From positions 213,539,494-213,603,493 of the forward strand of contig NC_133332.1 in NCBI RefSeq assembly GCF_042186555.1: a DNA stretch of 64,000 bases, in the 5' to 3' direction. Of the stretch, positions 39,606-51,219 are shown in pieces (within the stretch, counting starts at the first letter, position 1; every line of letters starts with the position of its first letter). A model generated the notes under the pieces. That model did not search any database. It saw nothing but the letters and a program-made list of their open reading frames with translations, and was not told where the DNA came from. The translations under genes and the position numbers were made by a program. This stretch comes from Aquarana catesbeiana (taxonomy: Eukaryota; Chordata; Amphibia; Anura; Ranidae).

Positions 39606-41315
39606 AAATCTCTCCCTTTTCCCCTTTTTTATAAGTGATCACATTCCCTCTGTTCTCAGCTGCATAAGAGCTGGGGGGAGGAGGTGAAGCAGCAGGACAC
39701 TGAGCTTCCCAATGAATGGCTGTGCAGCGGGGGCGTGTCAGAACAAGTCTGATCATTGGAGGAGAGCACACTGAGTTCCCAGCATAGCTAGAGAACTGAC
39801 CACAGTGTGTTCTCTTGCTTAGCATGGTCAGTTTTTAATAGGAACACAGAGGGTCTGGTAGGAACAACAGGGATTTCATATAAAGGAAGTAATACCAAGA
39901 GAACAGGATACTTTTTCATACACGTACATGTTAAAGCAAGCATCAGGAATAGAAAGTGTTGTGATAACAAACGTTTTATGTTTGATTCTGCATGACCGCA
40001 GTACTCCCCTGGTCCATTGGTAAGCGTATGCACGGCAAAAGCTACCCCCACATGCAGGGCGAGTTGGCCCTGCCCACATGCGGCTCACTGTGTGCACTTT
40101 ATCCATCTCACATTATACTACTCATATCACTCAGTGGATGAACTTACTGAAGGGAAACAGACTGTGCACTTTGCAAGTGCAATTGCACTAATTTTCCCCA
40201 GGGTTCTGCTGATTTCCATCATTCAATCATATGCAAACAAAAAAGCTGTTTTTTATTTTCCTTACAACTGATTAGGTATTCTTTTCAAAGAGACACTTCA
40301 CCACATTTGCTAAGCTCTGGGGAAAATTAGTGCAACTACACAACTGTCTGTCCACTTTCACTTTATAACATTAGCACTGTAATTGCAATACAATTCAATA
40401 TTTGAAGATCTAATTTAAGCTTACTTGAACAATCTCTTTTCTCTGCTGGCCATCTTTTTCCACAACTTCCTGGGTTCCATGCATGCTTGGCTTCTCCTCT
40501 GTTGATAGCGTTGAGATTCTAAAGACTACATATCCCATGGTACCTTGCTGCCTGCAAGCAGTGATTCCTGTACACAGAGATAGCAGAAGGGGACGTGCCC
40601 CAGGCACAATGTGGAGGATCTGATCTCTCTGTTCCTCTGCACCTCACTGACAAGGGTTAACTGCAGTGTCATTCCTATCTTCAATAGATGCTGAAAGAAG
40701 GATTCTGCTCTCTCCTCTCTCCAATAGCAGCCTGCTTTCAGGGAAAGTGAGAGGGCCCTCACCTAGAACACACCTCCATTTCTGTACAGCATGGTGAAGG
40801 CAGACTGTCCTTCTTCCTGTCTCCCCTTGTCATGTCACATATCACATGACCAAAACCAGGAAGTAGGAGAAGCTGCCTTCATTCCCATTGGGCACTGTGC
40901 TGAGAAGCTGGGTGAATTGACTGAGCACACAGAGGTTGTGAACAACTCAGCCCTAGGTCTCCCCTCTCCTCCTCAGAACCCCCCTGGAGCCCCCTCTCAG
41001 CCTTAGAGCCCTTCAGCCCCTCTTTTATCCCCTGCACCCCACAGAGCCCAGCTCTCCTCTCCTTCATTTCAATGGCATAGCTGATAAAGCTGTTCTCCTC
41101 AGGCAGGAGGCCCATTCACATTTTCCATTTTTGGCTGTAGAGAGCTGCTGTGAGGGGCGGTAAGTTGAGCATTTCAGAGCATCACACTGTTTATAATTTT
41201 TTTATTTTTTTAAACTTTATTTGAAGTGCACAAAGTGGTGTTTTTTTTCATGTCTTCGCACAGTATTGTGGTGACATGTTGTTCTAAATGTGCAATGCTT
41301 TAAAATGCTACATGC
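39606..41315. other. Interval without recognised genes
   Basis: No exon or transposase is seen. A pair of exact 19-base inverted segments (TTGCACTAATTTTCCCCAG at 40183-40201 and its complement at 40317-40335) marks a small MITE-like element. The rest is CT-rich sequence with short random frames. Confidence 0.45.
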
Positions 41316-42272
41316 CAGTGTTAATTTTGTCGACTAAAACGACTAAAACATTTTAGTCGAATAAATGAAAACTATTTTAGTCGACTAAAATACGACTAAA
41401 ACTAAAACAATTGAGACTAAATTACCACTAAAATTAAAATGCCATTTTATGCCCTGTACACACGACCGGACATTCCGACAACAAAATCCATGGATTTTTT
41501 TTCCAATGGATGTTGGCTCAAACTTGTCTTGCATATACACGGTCGCACAAAGTTGTCGGAAAATCCGATCATTCTGAACGCGGTGACGTAAAACACGGAT
41601 GTCAGGACTATAATCGGGGCAGTAGCCAATAGCTTTCGTCTCTTAATTTATTCTGAGCATGTGTGGCACTTTGTGCGTCGGATTTGTGTACACATGATCG
41701 GAATTTAAACGATCGGATTTTGTTGTTGGAAAATGTTATATCCTGCTCTCAAACTTTGTGTGTCGGAAATTCCGACGGAAAAAGTCCGATGGAGCCCACA
41801 CACGATCGGAATTTCCGACAACACAATCCGATTGCACTTTTTCCGTCAGAAAATCCGACCATGTGTACAGGGCCAAGTCAAAAGACCAAAATAGGACTAA
41901 AACTAAAATGCAATTTTAGTCAAAAGACTAAAACTAAATTGAAATTTGACTTAGAAATGAACACTGGTCTGTAGTGCATGTTCATACGTCAATACCATAA
42001 ATAATAACATATGAGATTTTTCACTTCAGCAGTATATAATGAATTTGGAAATTGTAGAGAAATGTTCACTAATGCATTGCTATTTAATTACACCCATTAG
42101 ATTTTAGACGACTAAAATTCGTTTTAGTCAACTAAAATGTACTGGAGATTTAGTCGACTAAATACGACTAAAACTAAAACAATTGCAGAAGACTAAAATG
42201 GGACTAAAAATAAAATACAATTTAGTACTAAGACTAAAACTAAATCGAAATTTACTGCCAAAATGAACACTG
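41316..42272. repeat. TIR element built of TTAGTCGACTAAAA words
   Basis: Ends CAGTGTTAATTTTG and CAAAATGAACACTG are inverted with one mismatch. The interior repeats 'gactaaaac' and 'ttttagtcgacta' in both directions, making it highly self-complementary. It is split by a MITE at 41450-41873. Confidence 0.7.
41450..41873. mobile_element. Harbinger-type MITE (family P), copy 1
   Basis: It starts TGCCCTGTACACACGACCGG and ends TCCGACCATGTGTACAGGGC. The interior words ('ccgacaac', 'gttgtcggaaa', 'tctgagcatg') match the better preserved copy at 59901-60334. It is inserted in the 41316-42272 element. Confidence 0.8.
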
Positions 42273-42399
42273 CTACTGTGAACTACATGCCCACATTTTA
42301 CCACATCTTGCTGAACCACACCTCCGGGCTGTGCGAACAGGGCACATGTGTCTTAGTGGTGACTGCCCTTTATCCAGTGTAGAAAACCAGCGTAGGGGC

Positions 42400-42850
42400 A
42401 TTTTTCCTTCCAGGGACACCACCGACGCAGGAACATTTTTTCCTATAGTGTCACCATCGAAGCAGGGGGATTTTTTTCCTTCCGGTGACACCACCAACAC
42501 AGAGCCATTGTTTCCTTCCAGTGACACCACAGACACAAAGGCATTTTTGCTTTCAAGTGACACCACTGATGCAGGACCATTTTTTTCCATCCAGTGACAC
42601 CACCAATCCATGGGCATTCTTCCTTCCCGTGACACCACTGATGCAAGGGCATTTTTACCTTCCAGTGACACCACTGACTCAGGGGCATTTTCTCCTTACA
42701 GCGACACCACTGATGCAGGGACATTTTTCCTTCCAGTGACACCACAGACACAGGAAAGAATTTTCCCTACAGTTTCACCACTGCACGGGTGCATTTTTCC
42801 TTCTAGTGACACCAACCCAGGACCATATTTTCCTTTTAGCACCATATTTG
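42400..42850 (+). repeat. About 36-bp minisatellite (about 12 units)
   Basis: Units follow 'ttccagtgacaccactgatgcaggggcattttt'. Open frames on both strands over this tract encode only the repeated peptide. The units differ by several substitutions, so the array is not recent. Confidence 0.88.
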
Positions 42851-42890
42851 TGCACTGATTTTAAACTCTTCTGTTCGGGGTAGTTTATAA

Positions 42891-44080
42891 GGATGAGCCG
42901 AACACCCCCCCGGTTTGGTTCCTACCAGAACATGGCAGAAAATTCAGAAGAACACACAAATGCCGTTAAAGCCTATGGAACATAAACATGAAAAATCAAA
43001 AGTGCTCATTTTAAAGGCTTATATGCAAGTGATTGTCATAAAAAGTGTTTGGAGACCCGAGTCCTGCCCCAGGGGACATGTATCAATGCAAAAAAAAATT
43101 TTTTAAATGGCTGTTTTTTCGGGAGCAGTGATTTTTTTTTTAATGCTCAAAGTGAAACAATAAAAATGAAATATTCCTTTAAATATCATGCCTGGGGGGT
43201 GTCTATAGTATGCCTGTAAAGTGGCGCATTTTTCCCATGTTTAGAACAATACCACAGCAAAATGACATTTCTAAAGGAAGAATTGTCATTTAAAACTGAT
43301 TGCGGCTGTAATGTATTGTCGGGTCTCAGCAATATAGATAAAACTCATTGGAAAAAGGGGTATGGGTCCCCCCCAGTCCATTACCAGGCCCTTTGGGTCT
43401 GGTATGAACATTAAAGGGAACCCCAAACCAAAATTTAAAAAAAAAATGCGTGGGGGTCCCCCCAAAATCCATTTCAGGCCCTTCAGGTCTGGTATGGAAA
43501 TTAAGGGGAACACTGCACCAAATTTTTTAAAAAATGGCATGGGGCCCCCCCAAAATCCATACCAGACCCTTATCCAAGCACACAACCTGGCAGGCAGCAG
43601 GAAAAGAGGGGGGACGAGAGAGCGCCCCCCCTCCTGAACCGTACCAGGCCACATGCCCTCAACATGGGGAGGGTGCTTTGGGGTCTGACCCCAAAGCACC
43701 TTGTCCCTATGTTGATGGGGACAAGGGCCTCATCTCCATAACCCTTGCCCGATGGTTGTGGGGGTATGCGGGCGGGGGCTTATTGGAATCTGGAAGTCCC
43801 CTTTAACAAGGGGGCCCCCAGATCCCGGCCCCCCTATGTGAATTGGTAACTGGGTACATTGTACCCTTACCATTTCACAAAAAAGGGTCAAACATGGTAA
43901 AAAAGACAAGAGACAGCTTGGGACAAGTCCTTTATTTAAAAAAAAAAAAAAAATGTCCAGCGATGTAAATTTACGCCGCCCGACGGACCGAAAAAAAAAA
44001 AACAGTTCCGCCTTTATGGGAGGCTCCTCCCGAGTGACGCTTCTTCTGGATGATTATATATCTGAAGGTGGGGCCACTCT
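42891..44080 (+). mobile_element. Palindromic hAT family, left half (copy C)
   Basis: From GGATGAGCCGAACACCCCC it follows the left arm of the complete copy through the 'gcttatatgcaag', 'cctgggggtgtc', 'caggtctggtatgg' and 'ccttgtcc' blocks to a centre-proximal stretch with a TATA-like 'gattatatatc' and GC-rich end near 44080. No right arm follows. The inner end is approximate. Confidence 0.75.
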
Positions 44081-44278
44081 TATGATTTCTGCTTCACGTA
44101 TTGCATAGGAAGACAGTGCATTTGCAGCTTCTGCTTTTGCATGGGCCCTGGCAAAATATTTTTTAAATCACCTTTTTTATATCTTTCCACAGTGCTTCTG
44201 GGGAAGGGGGTGGGTGGTATGTGGCAGTGGACGGTGTCAGTCGTTTTTTTATTTTTAATATTTGATTTTTTTTACAAT

Positions 44279-44612
44279 TTAAAGCGATAGTAAACCCGCT
44301 GACACTTTTTTTTTTTATACACCTGTAAGGTAAAAGGCATAATGAGCTAGTATGCACCGCATACTAGCTCATTATGAAATACTTACCTTAGAACGAGGCA
44401 CCGGTATCTCACCTGGTCCACGCCGAGCATGCCCACGGGAGACTTCTTTCTGGCAAGGTCCAGCATCTGCCGGGCTTTCAGCCGAGAATCCCCTGTGCGC
44501 ATGCGCCGCTGTAATCAGCGGCTCATTGCAAGGGGAATATCTCCTAAACCGTACAGGTTTAGGAGATATTTTTTTACCTACAGGTAAGCCTTATTATATG
44601 CAACCGCTTTAA
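44279..44612 (+). repeat. TIR element S, copy 2
   Basis: Left 'ttaaagcgatagtaaaccc' and right 'gcaaccgctttaa' are inverted ends. It shares 'catactagctcattatg' and 'cctaaaccgtacaggtttaggagat' with the copy at 13762-14221 in the opposite orientation. The sequence on both sides of it (44165-44278 and 44615-44745) is itself a diverged duplication. Confidence 0.6.
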
Positions 44613-45129
44613 TTTGTTTCTTTTCTTTTTTCACAATGCTTTTTCAGGGGAGGGGGTTGGGACAGTGGACAGTGTTGGTAGGGCAGGGGAGATTGGTGTC
44701 AGTAGTTTTTTATTTTATTTTTTTACACTTTTTAATTTTTTATAATTTTTTTTATATTTTTGGGGGGCTTTGGTGAAATGTCAGCATATACACTTCAATT
44801 CTTACTTCAAAGCAGAATATATATATATATATATATATGCTGTAAGGAGGTGTTTTTCTTAGGAAAATGGTGGCGCCTGGCCAGAGAGACACAAGAAGAA
44901 TCAATGCAATTTGGCCCACCGCAAAATGGCCGCCAGCCGGAGCCCTAATTACAAGGACAGATTGCTTAGTGTTGATGTGGATGCTAGGAGCGGAAGCTGT
45001 TTGCAGCGTCTGCAGGGACAGAGTCAGTCTTCACAGCTGTTCCCCGCCGCACCGATCATTCCCGGGAGATCGGGAGGCACAGAAATGCGGGAGTCTCCCG
45101 CAACTCGCGGGAGACTTGAGATGTCGTTA

Positions 45130-45790
45130 GAATGAATCCACTCTTCCTTAGACTAGGCCTGCTATATTGTAAGTCTTTTTACTGTTCTTTCCTCACAATG
45201 TTTTTGAAGTACAAGGCTTGGCAGACAGCTAACAACTTCCCAATAAAGACTCAGGAGGAAGGGCTAACAGTTTGTAAAGCTGCAAAGCACAAATTATAAA
45301 AAAAATGCATTAGCATTTAACATTACATTACAAAATGCAAATAGTGTCAGGCATGCTACATTACTGTTAAGGCATAGTTGCCAACAGTCCCGATTTTCCC
45401 GGGACAATCCTGATTTTGGGACCCTCGTCCCGATTGGAGAGTGTCCCGAATCGGGATTTTCCATAAGGAAAATCGGGAATGTTGTTTTTTTGGAGCAGCG
45501 GGCTCCAGCAAAATGGCGGCCGGCGCCGCCGCTCTATCTGCCTCTAGTGTTGAGTGGAGAGGGGAAGGGGGCTCGATCCGTGCAGCCAATGAAGCGGCTT
45601 CTTTGGCTGCACGGCCCCTCCCCTCTCCACTGAAGCGAGCAGAAGACACGGCGCCGTGTCTTCCTGAAAGTTCCCCAGCCCCGTACTGCGCAAGCGCTTC
45701 GCCTGCGCAGTACAGGGGGTCCGCCATTGCCGAGGGGAACTTTCTCGGCAGAACACCGGCCGCTCCTCCACTGAGCGGGGGCCGGGCTGC
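45130..45790. other. GC-rich interval without recognised genes
   Basis: It contains a 'cccgattttcccgggacaatcc' block with an inverted counterpart ('ggaaaatcggga') at 45375-45480, and a CpG-rich stretch up to 45790. I recognise no exon. Open frames on both strands follow GC content. Confidence 0.4.
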
Positions 45791-46145
45791 ATTGAGGGGG
45801 GGAGGCTGCACTAACTGAGGGGGGGCTGCACTGAGGGGGGGCTGCATTAACTGAGGGGGGGCTGCACTGAGGGGGGGCTGCACTAACTGAGGGGGGCTGC
45901 ACTGAGGGGGGGCTGCACTAACTGAGGGGGGGCTGCACTGAGGGGGTGGAGGCTGCACTAACTGAGGGGGGGGCTGCACTGGCGGGGGCACCTGATGCAA
46001 GGACAGACTCTGGCGGGGGCACCTGATGCAAGGACAGACTCTGGCGGGGGCACCTGATGCAAGGACAGACTCTGGCGGGGGCACCTGATGGAAGGACAGA
46101 CTCTGCCTGGGGCACCTGATGCAAGGACCGACTCTGCTGGTGGCA
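45790..46145 (+). repeat. Two adjacent minisatellites
   Basis: 45790-45985 repeats 'ctgaggggggggctgcactaa'-type units, and 45985-46145 repeats a 33-base unit 'ggcgggggcacctgatgcaaggacagactct' about five times. The long minus-strand frame over both is repeat-derived. Confidence 0.88.
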
Positions 46146-46489
46146 GGCGACGTGGCTAGTGACACGCTCAGGGATCCCACTGATTCGGCATCATGGTGAG
46201 TTGAATGATTTAATTTTATATTACAATGTAATAATAGAAATAATGCGCTTCAATCATCCTGACACCATAACAACCATGGTGCCGGGATGATTGAAGTGTT
46301 AACACCAGGTGTTTGGAGTATCTTTATCTGCTGATTGTTAAACTTTCTAGAATACACATATTTCTATTGTTGTGTAGGATCTGGGGCTGCTGTCCCGTCA
46401 TTCCTCTCTCCCCCTCTCCCTCTCCCCCTTTCCCTCTCCCTCTCCATCCCTCATTCATCTCAGACTCTAACCACACCCTCTTGAGCCAC

Positions 46490-46600
46490 GCCAATTTAAG
46501 CCACGTCCACTTTTATGCAAGCCACGCCCACTTTTCCATGCAAACCACGCCCACTTTTCGTGCAGGCCACGCCCACTTTCCGCGTAAGCTACGCCCATTT
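46490..46600 (+). repeat. About 22-bp tandem repeat (GCCACGCCCACTTTT)
   Basis: Five to six imperfect copies of 'gccacgcccacttttcatgcaa'. The G-rich complementary strand carries regularly spaced GGGCGTGG boxes, a GC/CACCC-type motif. Confidence 0.8.
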
Positions 46601-46860
46601 TCACCACCTGCTGATGTAACCGAGTGACCCCGCCCCCTCTGACGTCACATGACGTCAGAAGGGGCAGGCTCACTCGGGTACGTCACCGGGTGGCTCCAGC
46701 CTCCCTATATAACAGCTGTCACAGCCAAGAGACAGCAGTCGCCGGGAGGCCTCCCATCAAGGCGGAGCTTTTTTTTCTTTTCTATTTTTCAGGTCCATCG
46801 GGCGGAGTGATTGAAAATGGATGGACATCCAAAAAAACTTTTTTTTTTTTTCTTTTTTAA

Positions 46861-48976
46861 CCACTTGACCACTGGGCACTTAAACCCCCTTAATAATCAG
46901 ACCAATTTTCAGCTTTCGGTGCTCTCACACTTTGAATGACAATTACTCAGTCATGCAACACTGTACCCAAATGAAATTTTTGTCCTTTTTTTCACACAAA
47001 TAGAGCTTTCTTTTGGTGGTATTTAATCACCGCTGGGTTCTTTATTTTTTGCGCTATAAAAGAAAAAAGACCAAAAATTCTGTAAAAAAAAATGCATTTT
47101 TCTTTGTTTCTGTAATAAAATTTTGCAAATTAGTAATTTTTTTCTTCATATATTTTGGCCAAAATTTATACCGCTATATATCTTTGGTAAAAATAACCCA
47201 AATCGGTGTATATTATTTGGTCTTTGTGAAAGTTATAGAGTCCACAAGCTATGGTGCCAATCTCTGAAAATTGATCACACCTGAAGTACTGACGGCCTAT
47301 CTCATTTCTTGAGACCCTAACATGCCAGAAAAGTACAAATACCCCCCAAATGACCCCTTTTTGGAAAAAAGACATTCCAAGGTATTTAGAAAGATGCATG
47401 ATGAGTTTTTTGAAGTTGTAATTTTTTCCCACAATTCTTTGCAAAATCAAGATTTTTCTTTTTTCTTTTTTCACAAAATTGTCATATTAGCAGGTATTTC
47501 TCACACACAGCATATGCATACCACAAATTACACCCCAAAACACATTCTGCTATTACTCTCGAGTACGGTGATACCACATGTGTGAGACTTTTACACAGCG
47601 TGGCCACATACAGAGGCCCAGCATGCACGGAGCACCTTCAGGCGTTCTGGAGCACCCAGGCCAATTCTGACATTTCAAGGGCATCGTATGACGGCCGTCG
47701 GGCGGGAAGTGGTTAAAACACATTTTTTTTATTGCAGGGCATTGCAGAGTATTGCAGGGTATTGCAGAGTATTGCGGTGTATTGCGGGGTATCGCCGAGT
47801 ATGACTGGGTATGGCTGAGCATGGCAAAGTATGGCTGGGTATCACCGAGTATTGCAGAGTATGGCTGGGTATGGCAGAGTATGGCGGGGTATTGCAGAGT
47901 ATGGCGGGGTATTGCAGAGTATGGCGGGGTATTGCAGAGTATGGCGGGGTATTGCAGAGCATTGCAGAGTATTGCGGGGCATTGCAGAGTATTGCGGGGC
48001 ATTGCAGAGTATTGCGGGGCATTGCAGAGTATTGCGGGGCATTGCAGAGTATTGCGGGGCATTGCAGAGTATTGCGGGGCATTGCAGAGCATTGCAGAGT
48101 ATTGCGGGGCATTACAGAGTATTGCAGAGTATTGCGGGGCATTACAGAGTATTGCAGAGTATTGCGGGGCATTGCAGAGTATTGCAGAGTATTGTGGGGC
48201 ATTGCAGAGTATTGCAGGGCATTGCAGAGTATTACAGAGTATTGCGGGGCATTGCAGAGTATTGCGGGGCATTGCAGAGTATTGCAGGGCATTGCAGAGT
48301 ATTACAGAGTATTGCGGGGCATTGCAGAGTATTGCGGGGCATTGCGGGGCATTGCAGAGTATTGCGGGGCATTGCAGAGTATTGCGGGGCATTGCAGAGT
48401 ATTGCGGGGCATTGCAGAGTATTGCAGGGCATTGCGGGGCATTGCAGGGCATTGCGGGGCATTGCAGAGTATTGCGGGGCATTGCAGAGTATTGCGGGGC
48501 ATTGCAGAGTATTGCGGGGCATTGCAGAGTATTGCACAGGGAATTGCAGAGTATTGCAGAGTACTGCTGGGTATTGCTGAGCATGGGGGGGATGACTGAG
48601 GATGGATGGATGTGACTGCACATGTCACTGAGCAGCGTTGTGGGCACTACACATCCGGCCCACAGCGCTGCTCCCATCCGATCCCTCCCCTTCTGTACCG
48701 ATCGATACAGAGAGGGGAGAGAGGAACCGCCGTCATGACATGACGCTGGTTTGTTTACATGGGAGCGATCACATGGTAAACGGCCGCTGATCGCGGCCGT
48801 TTACCGTGATCCTTGATGCGCCAGGTCCTCTGGACCCGGCGGTCATGGATGTTCCCGTGTGCGCGCCCAAGGGGGCGCGCGAGAGCGGGATTCTGGGATC
48901 ACGTCATATGACGTGATCCCAGAGTTATCCAACTGCCCTGCAGCCGTCATTTGGCTATGGGCCGGTTGGCAACTGG
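46861..48976. mobile_element. TTAA-flanked element carrying a large minisatellite
   Basis: The element lies between TTAA at 46857-46860 and TTAA at 48977-48980. Its ends are CCACTTGACCACTGG and the complement of CCAGTTGCCAACCGG. TTAA duplication is the hallmark of piggyBac-type insertion. Host sequence on both sides rejoins to the hAT arm. Inside are an AT-rich left part that resembles 60500-60790, the 10-bp minisatellite, and a GC-rich right part with a perfect 'gggatcacgtcatatgacgtgatccc' palindrome. Confidence 0.65.
47736..48596 (+). repeat. 10-bp minisatellite with 20-bp higher-order unit
   Basis: About 86 decamers, mainly alternating ATTGCAGAGT and ATTGCGGGGC, fraying into ATGGCTGGGT and ATGGCGGGGT variants at the left edge. 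Ten bases is not a multiple of three and the unit has no stop in any frame. Long open frames therefore cross the array in several frames on both strands (374 codons on the minus strand). They are artefacts of the repeat. Confidence 0.95.
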
Positions 48977-49139
48977 TTAATAAAGGAATTGTCAAAAACT
49001 GTCTAATGTGTTTTTTACTTTTTGACGCCTTTTTTGGTGAATGGGTAGGGGTACCCATTCACATAAGGGGGTGCCAGGATCAGGAGGGACCCCAAAGCAC
49101 CCTCATGTTGAGGGCAAGTGGCTGCTTGCTCAGATAATG

Positions 49140-49425
49140 GTCTGGTATGGATTTTGGGGGGGGGGCCCACGTCAATTTTTAAAAACATTTTGGCGTGGAG
49201 TTCCCCTTAAAATCTATGCCAGACCTGAAGGGCCTGGTATGGATTGGGGGGGGGGGGCACGCTGTTTTTTTTTTTTTAATTTGGCGTGGAGTTCCCCTTA
49301 AAATCTATGCCAGACCTGAAGGGCCTGGTATGGATTGGGGGGGGGGGGCGCCACGCTGTATTTTTTTTTTTATTTGGCGTGGAGTTCCCCTTAAAATCTA
49401 TGCCAGACCTGAAGGGTCTCAATCT
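49140..49425 (+). repeat. About 90-bp tandem triplication in hAT arm
   Basis: The segment 'ttggcgtggagttccccttaaaatctatgccagacctgaagg' recurs three times. Spacers of poly-G and poly-T vary in length. It is an expansion of a sequence that is present as shorter repeats in the complete palindrome. Confidence 0.85.
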
Positions 49426-49672
49426 GTCCATGTTATCACACTACATACGGCCGCCATATAACCTGGCTTATAGAGTGTGGGGCGTGGATCTGCCTTTGGC
49501 CAGTCGTGGTTCTCCCAGCAGATCGCGCTGTGATTGGCCAAAGCATGCAGGTCAGTTGCATGCTTTGGCCAATCAGCAGCCGTCAATGCACTACCATTCC
49601 ACAGTGCATTATGGGGTACCCGATGTTCGAGTCGAACTTACCTTCGATTTGAACATCAGGACCATCTCTAGG

Positions 49673-50352
49673 TGTAATATACTATAGAGCTTGACCGAAC
49701 AATATTTGGTGTTTTTTACTTAATCGGCATCAGCCGATTGTGCTGATAAAAAAGGCTGATATAACTTCAGCTCGACTTGCAAATGACTTCTGTAATAGAA
49801 GTCAATACAAGTTGCCTGTATTCTTCTGTGAAGCACTTCTCCCCTCTCTGGGCAGCCTGCCAAATCTGATAAAAAGAACCTGAAGGATACAATGTTTACA
49901 CTTATGAATGAACTAAACTCAGTGTGTAGAAGCTCTCAGTTTACCCATTTAAAGACTAAATCTTTTCTGACATTTGTTGCTTACAAGTAAAAATCCTGTA
50001 TTTCCTGCTAGAAAATCACTTGGAACCCCCAAACATTATATATATATATTTTTTAGCAAAGACCCTAGGGAATAAAATAGCGGTTGTTGCAATATTTTAT
50101 GTCACACGGTATTTGCGCATCGGTCTTTCGAACGCAATTTTTAAAAAAAAAAATACACTAATAAATTTTTAAAAAAAATAAGCAGTAAAGTTAGCCCATT
50201 TTTTTTCGTCCAAAAGTTTTGATTACCTGTTTTTGTGTATTTATTTTTAAGATATAGTTTTTTTTTTTATCTAAATTCTACATACAAGTGAACTGATTGG
50301 AGGTTTGTTTTGTTTAATATATGTTTAAATGTAAAAAATTTTCTGTATCACT
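49673..50352. other. Interval without recognised features
   Basis: AT-rich sequence with several T and A runs. I see no exon, RNA gene or clear element boundary. Confidence 0.5.
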
Positions 50353-50764
50353 TAAGGCTGCTTTCACACTGCAGCGGGCATGCGTTGACGGTAAAAAGCT
50401 GCTAGTTTTAGCGGCGCTTTACCGTCATTTTAGCAGCGCTATTCGGCTGCTAGCAGGGCGCTTATAACCCAGCTAGCAGCCGAGGAAGGGGTTAAATGCG
50501 CCCCTGAAGCGCCGCTGCCGAAACGCTTTGCAGGCGCTTTGGCAGCGGTGCCCATTCATTTCAATGCGCAGGAGTGGTGGTATACACCGCTCCAAAGATG
50601 CCGCTTGCAGGACTTTTTTTAACATCCTGCCAGCGCATCGCCTCAGTGTGAAAGCACTCGGGCTTTCACACTGAGACTGCAGGGGAGCCATTTTACAGGC
50701 ACTTTACAGGCGCTATTTTTAGCCCAAAAGCGCCTGAAAAATGTCCCAGTGTGAAAGGGGCCTA
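50353..50764. repeat. Harbinger-type MITE, TTAAGGCTGCTTTCACACTG ends
   Basis: Left TTAAGGCTGCTTTCACACTG and right 'ccagtgtgaaaggggcctaa' are inverted. The GC-rich interior has 'agcgccgctg'-type words and further internal symmetry, like the 8205-8505 element. Confidence 0.7.
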
Positions 50765-51219
50765 ACTGTTAGATTTTATGAGATGAAGGAAAAAGAAAAA
50801 AAAAAAAATCAGCCTAATATATCGGCCCAAAAAAAGATTGGCATCACATATCGGCCATCGGCCACCGTGATTTCTAAATATCGGCATCGGCCAGAGAAAA
50901 ACCCATATCGGTCGACCTCTGATATACTACAGTTCCTGCACGTACAGCTGTTGTCGGTCCTCTCCTACACACAGCTTCCGCTGCTTGAAACCGAACTGGA
51001 TCGACTGCAGAATAGGTTAGTACAGCGATTTTTGCTTTACAGGGTTAGATAAATTAGAATGTGGCACAGAGCAGGTTTAGAGTTAGTTCGCTTTTGCCTG
51101 AAGTTACACTTTAATGGAACCACAGACTGTGAGAGATGGTGTTGTCAAGGATCTGCAGTCATTCTTGGATCTGGATTGTTATGACTGTCTTATTTTTTCA
51201 GTTATTTTTGTTTTTTGTT

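Larger units (their letters stand above)
46615..49672 (-). mobile_element. Palindromic hAT family, centre plus right half (copy D), split
   Basis: 46615-46860 matches the centre of the family, with two TGACGTCA sites, GC boxes and TATATAA. After the 46861-48976 insertion the right arm resumes with 'taaaggaattgtcaaaaactgtct' exactly where the complete copy continues. It goes on through 'ggtctggtatggatttt' blocks to about 49672 ('tcgagtcgaactt' and 'catctctag'). A 90-base segment of the arm is tandemly triplicated at 49140-49425. Confidence 0.72.

Noticed and set aside
42273..42751. Minus- and plus-strand frames of 84-133 codons
   Set aside because: They derive from the 36-bp minisatellite. 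Periodic peptides only.
45356..46180. 274-codon minus-strand frame
   Set aside because: It spans GC-rich minisatellites and encodes proline/glutamine-rich repeat peptides that match no family.
47553..48677. Open frames of 374, 287, 262 and 249 codons on both strands
   Set aside because: They all cross a 10-bp tandem repeat whose unit has no stop in any frame, and the peptides are the same repeated words.
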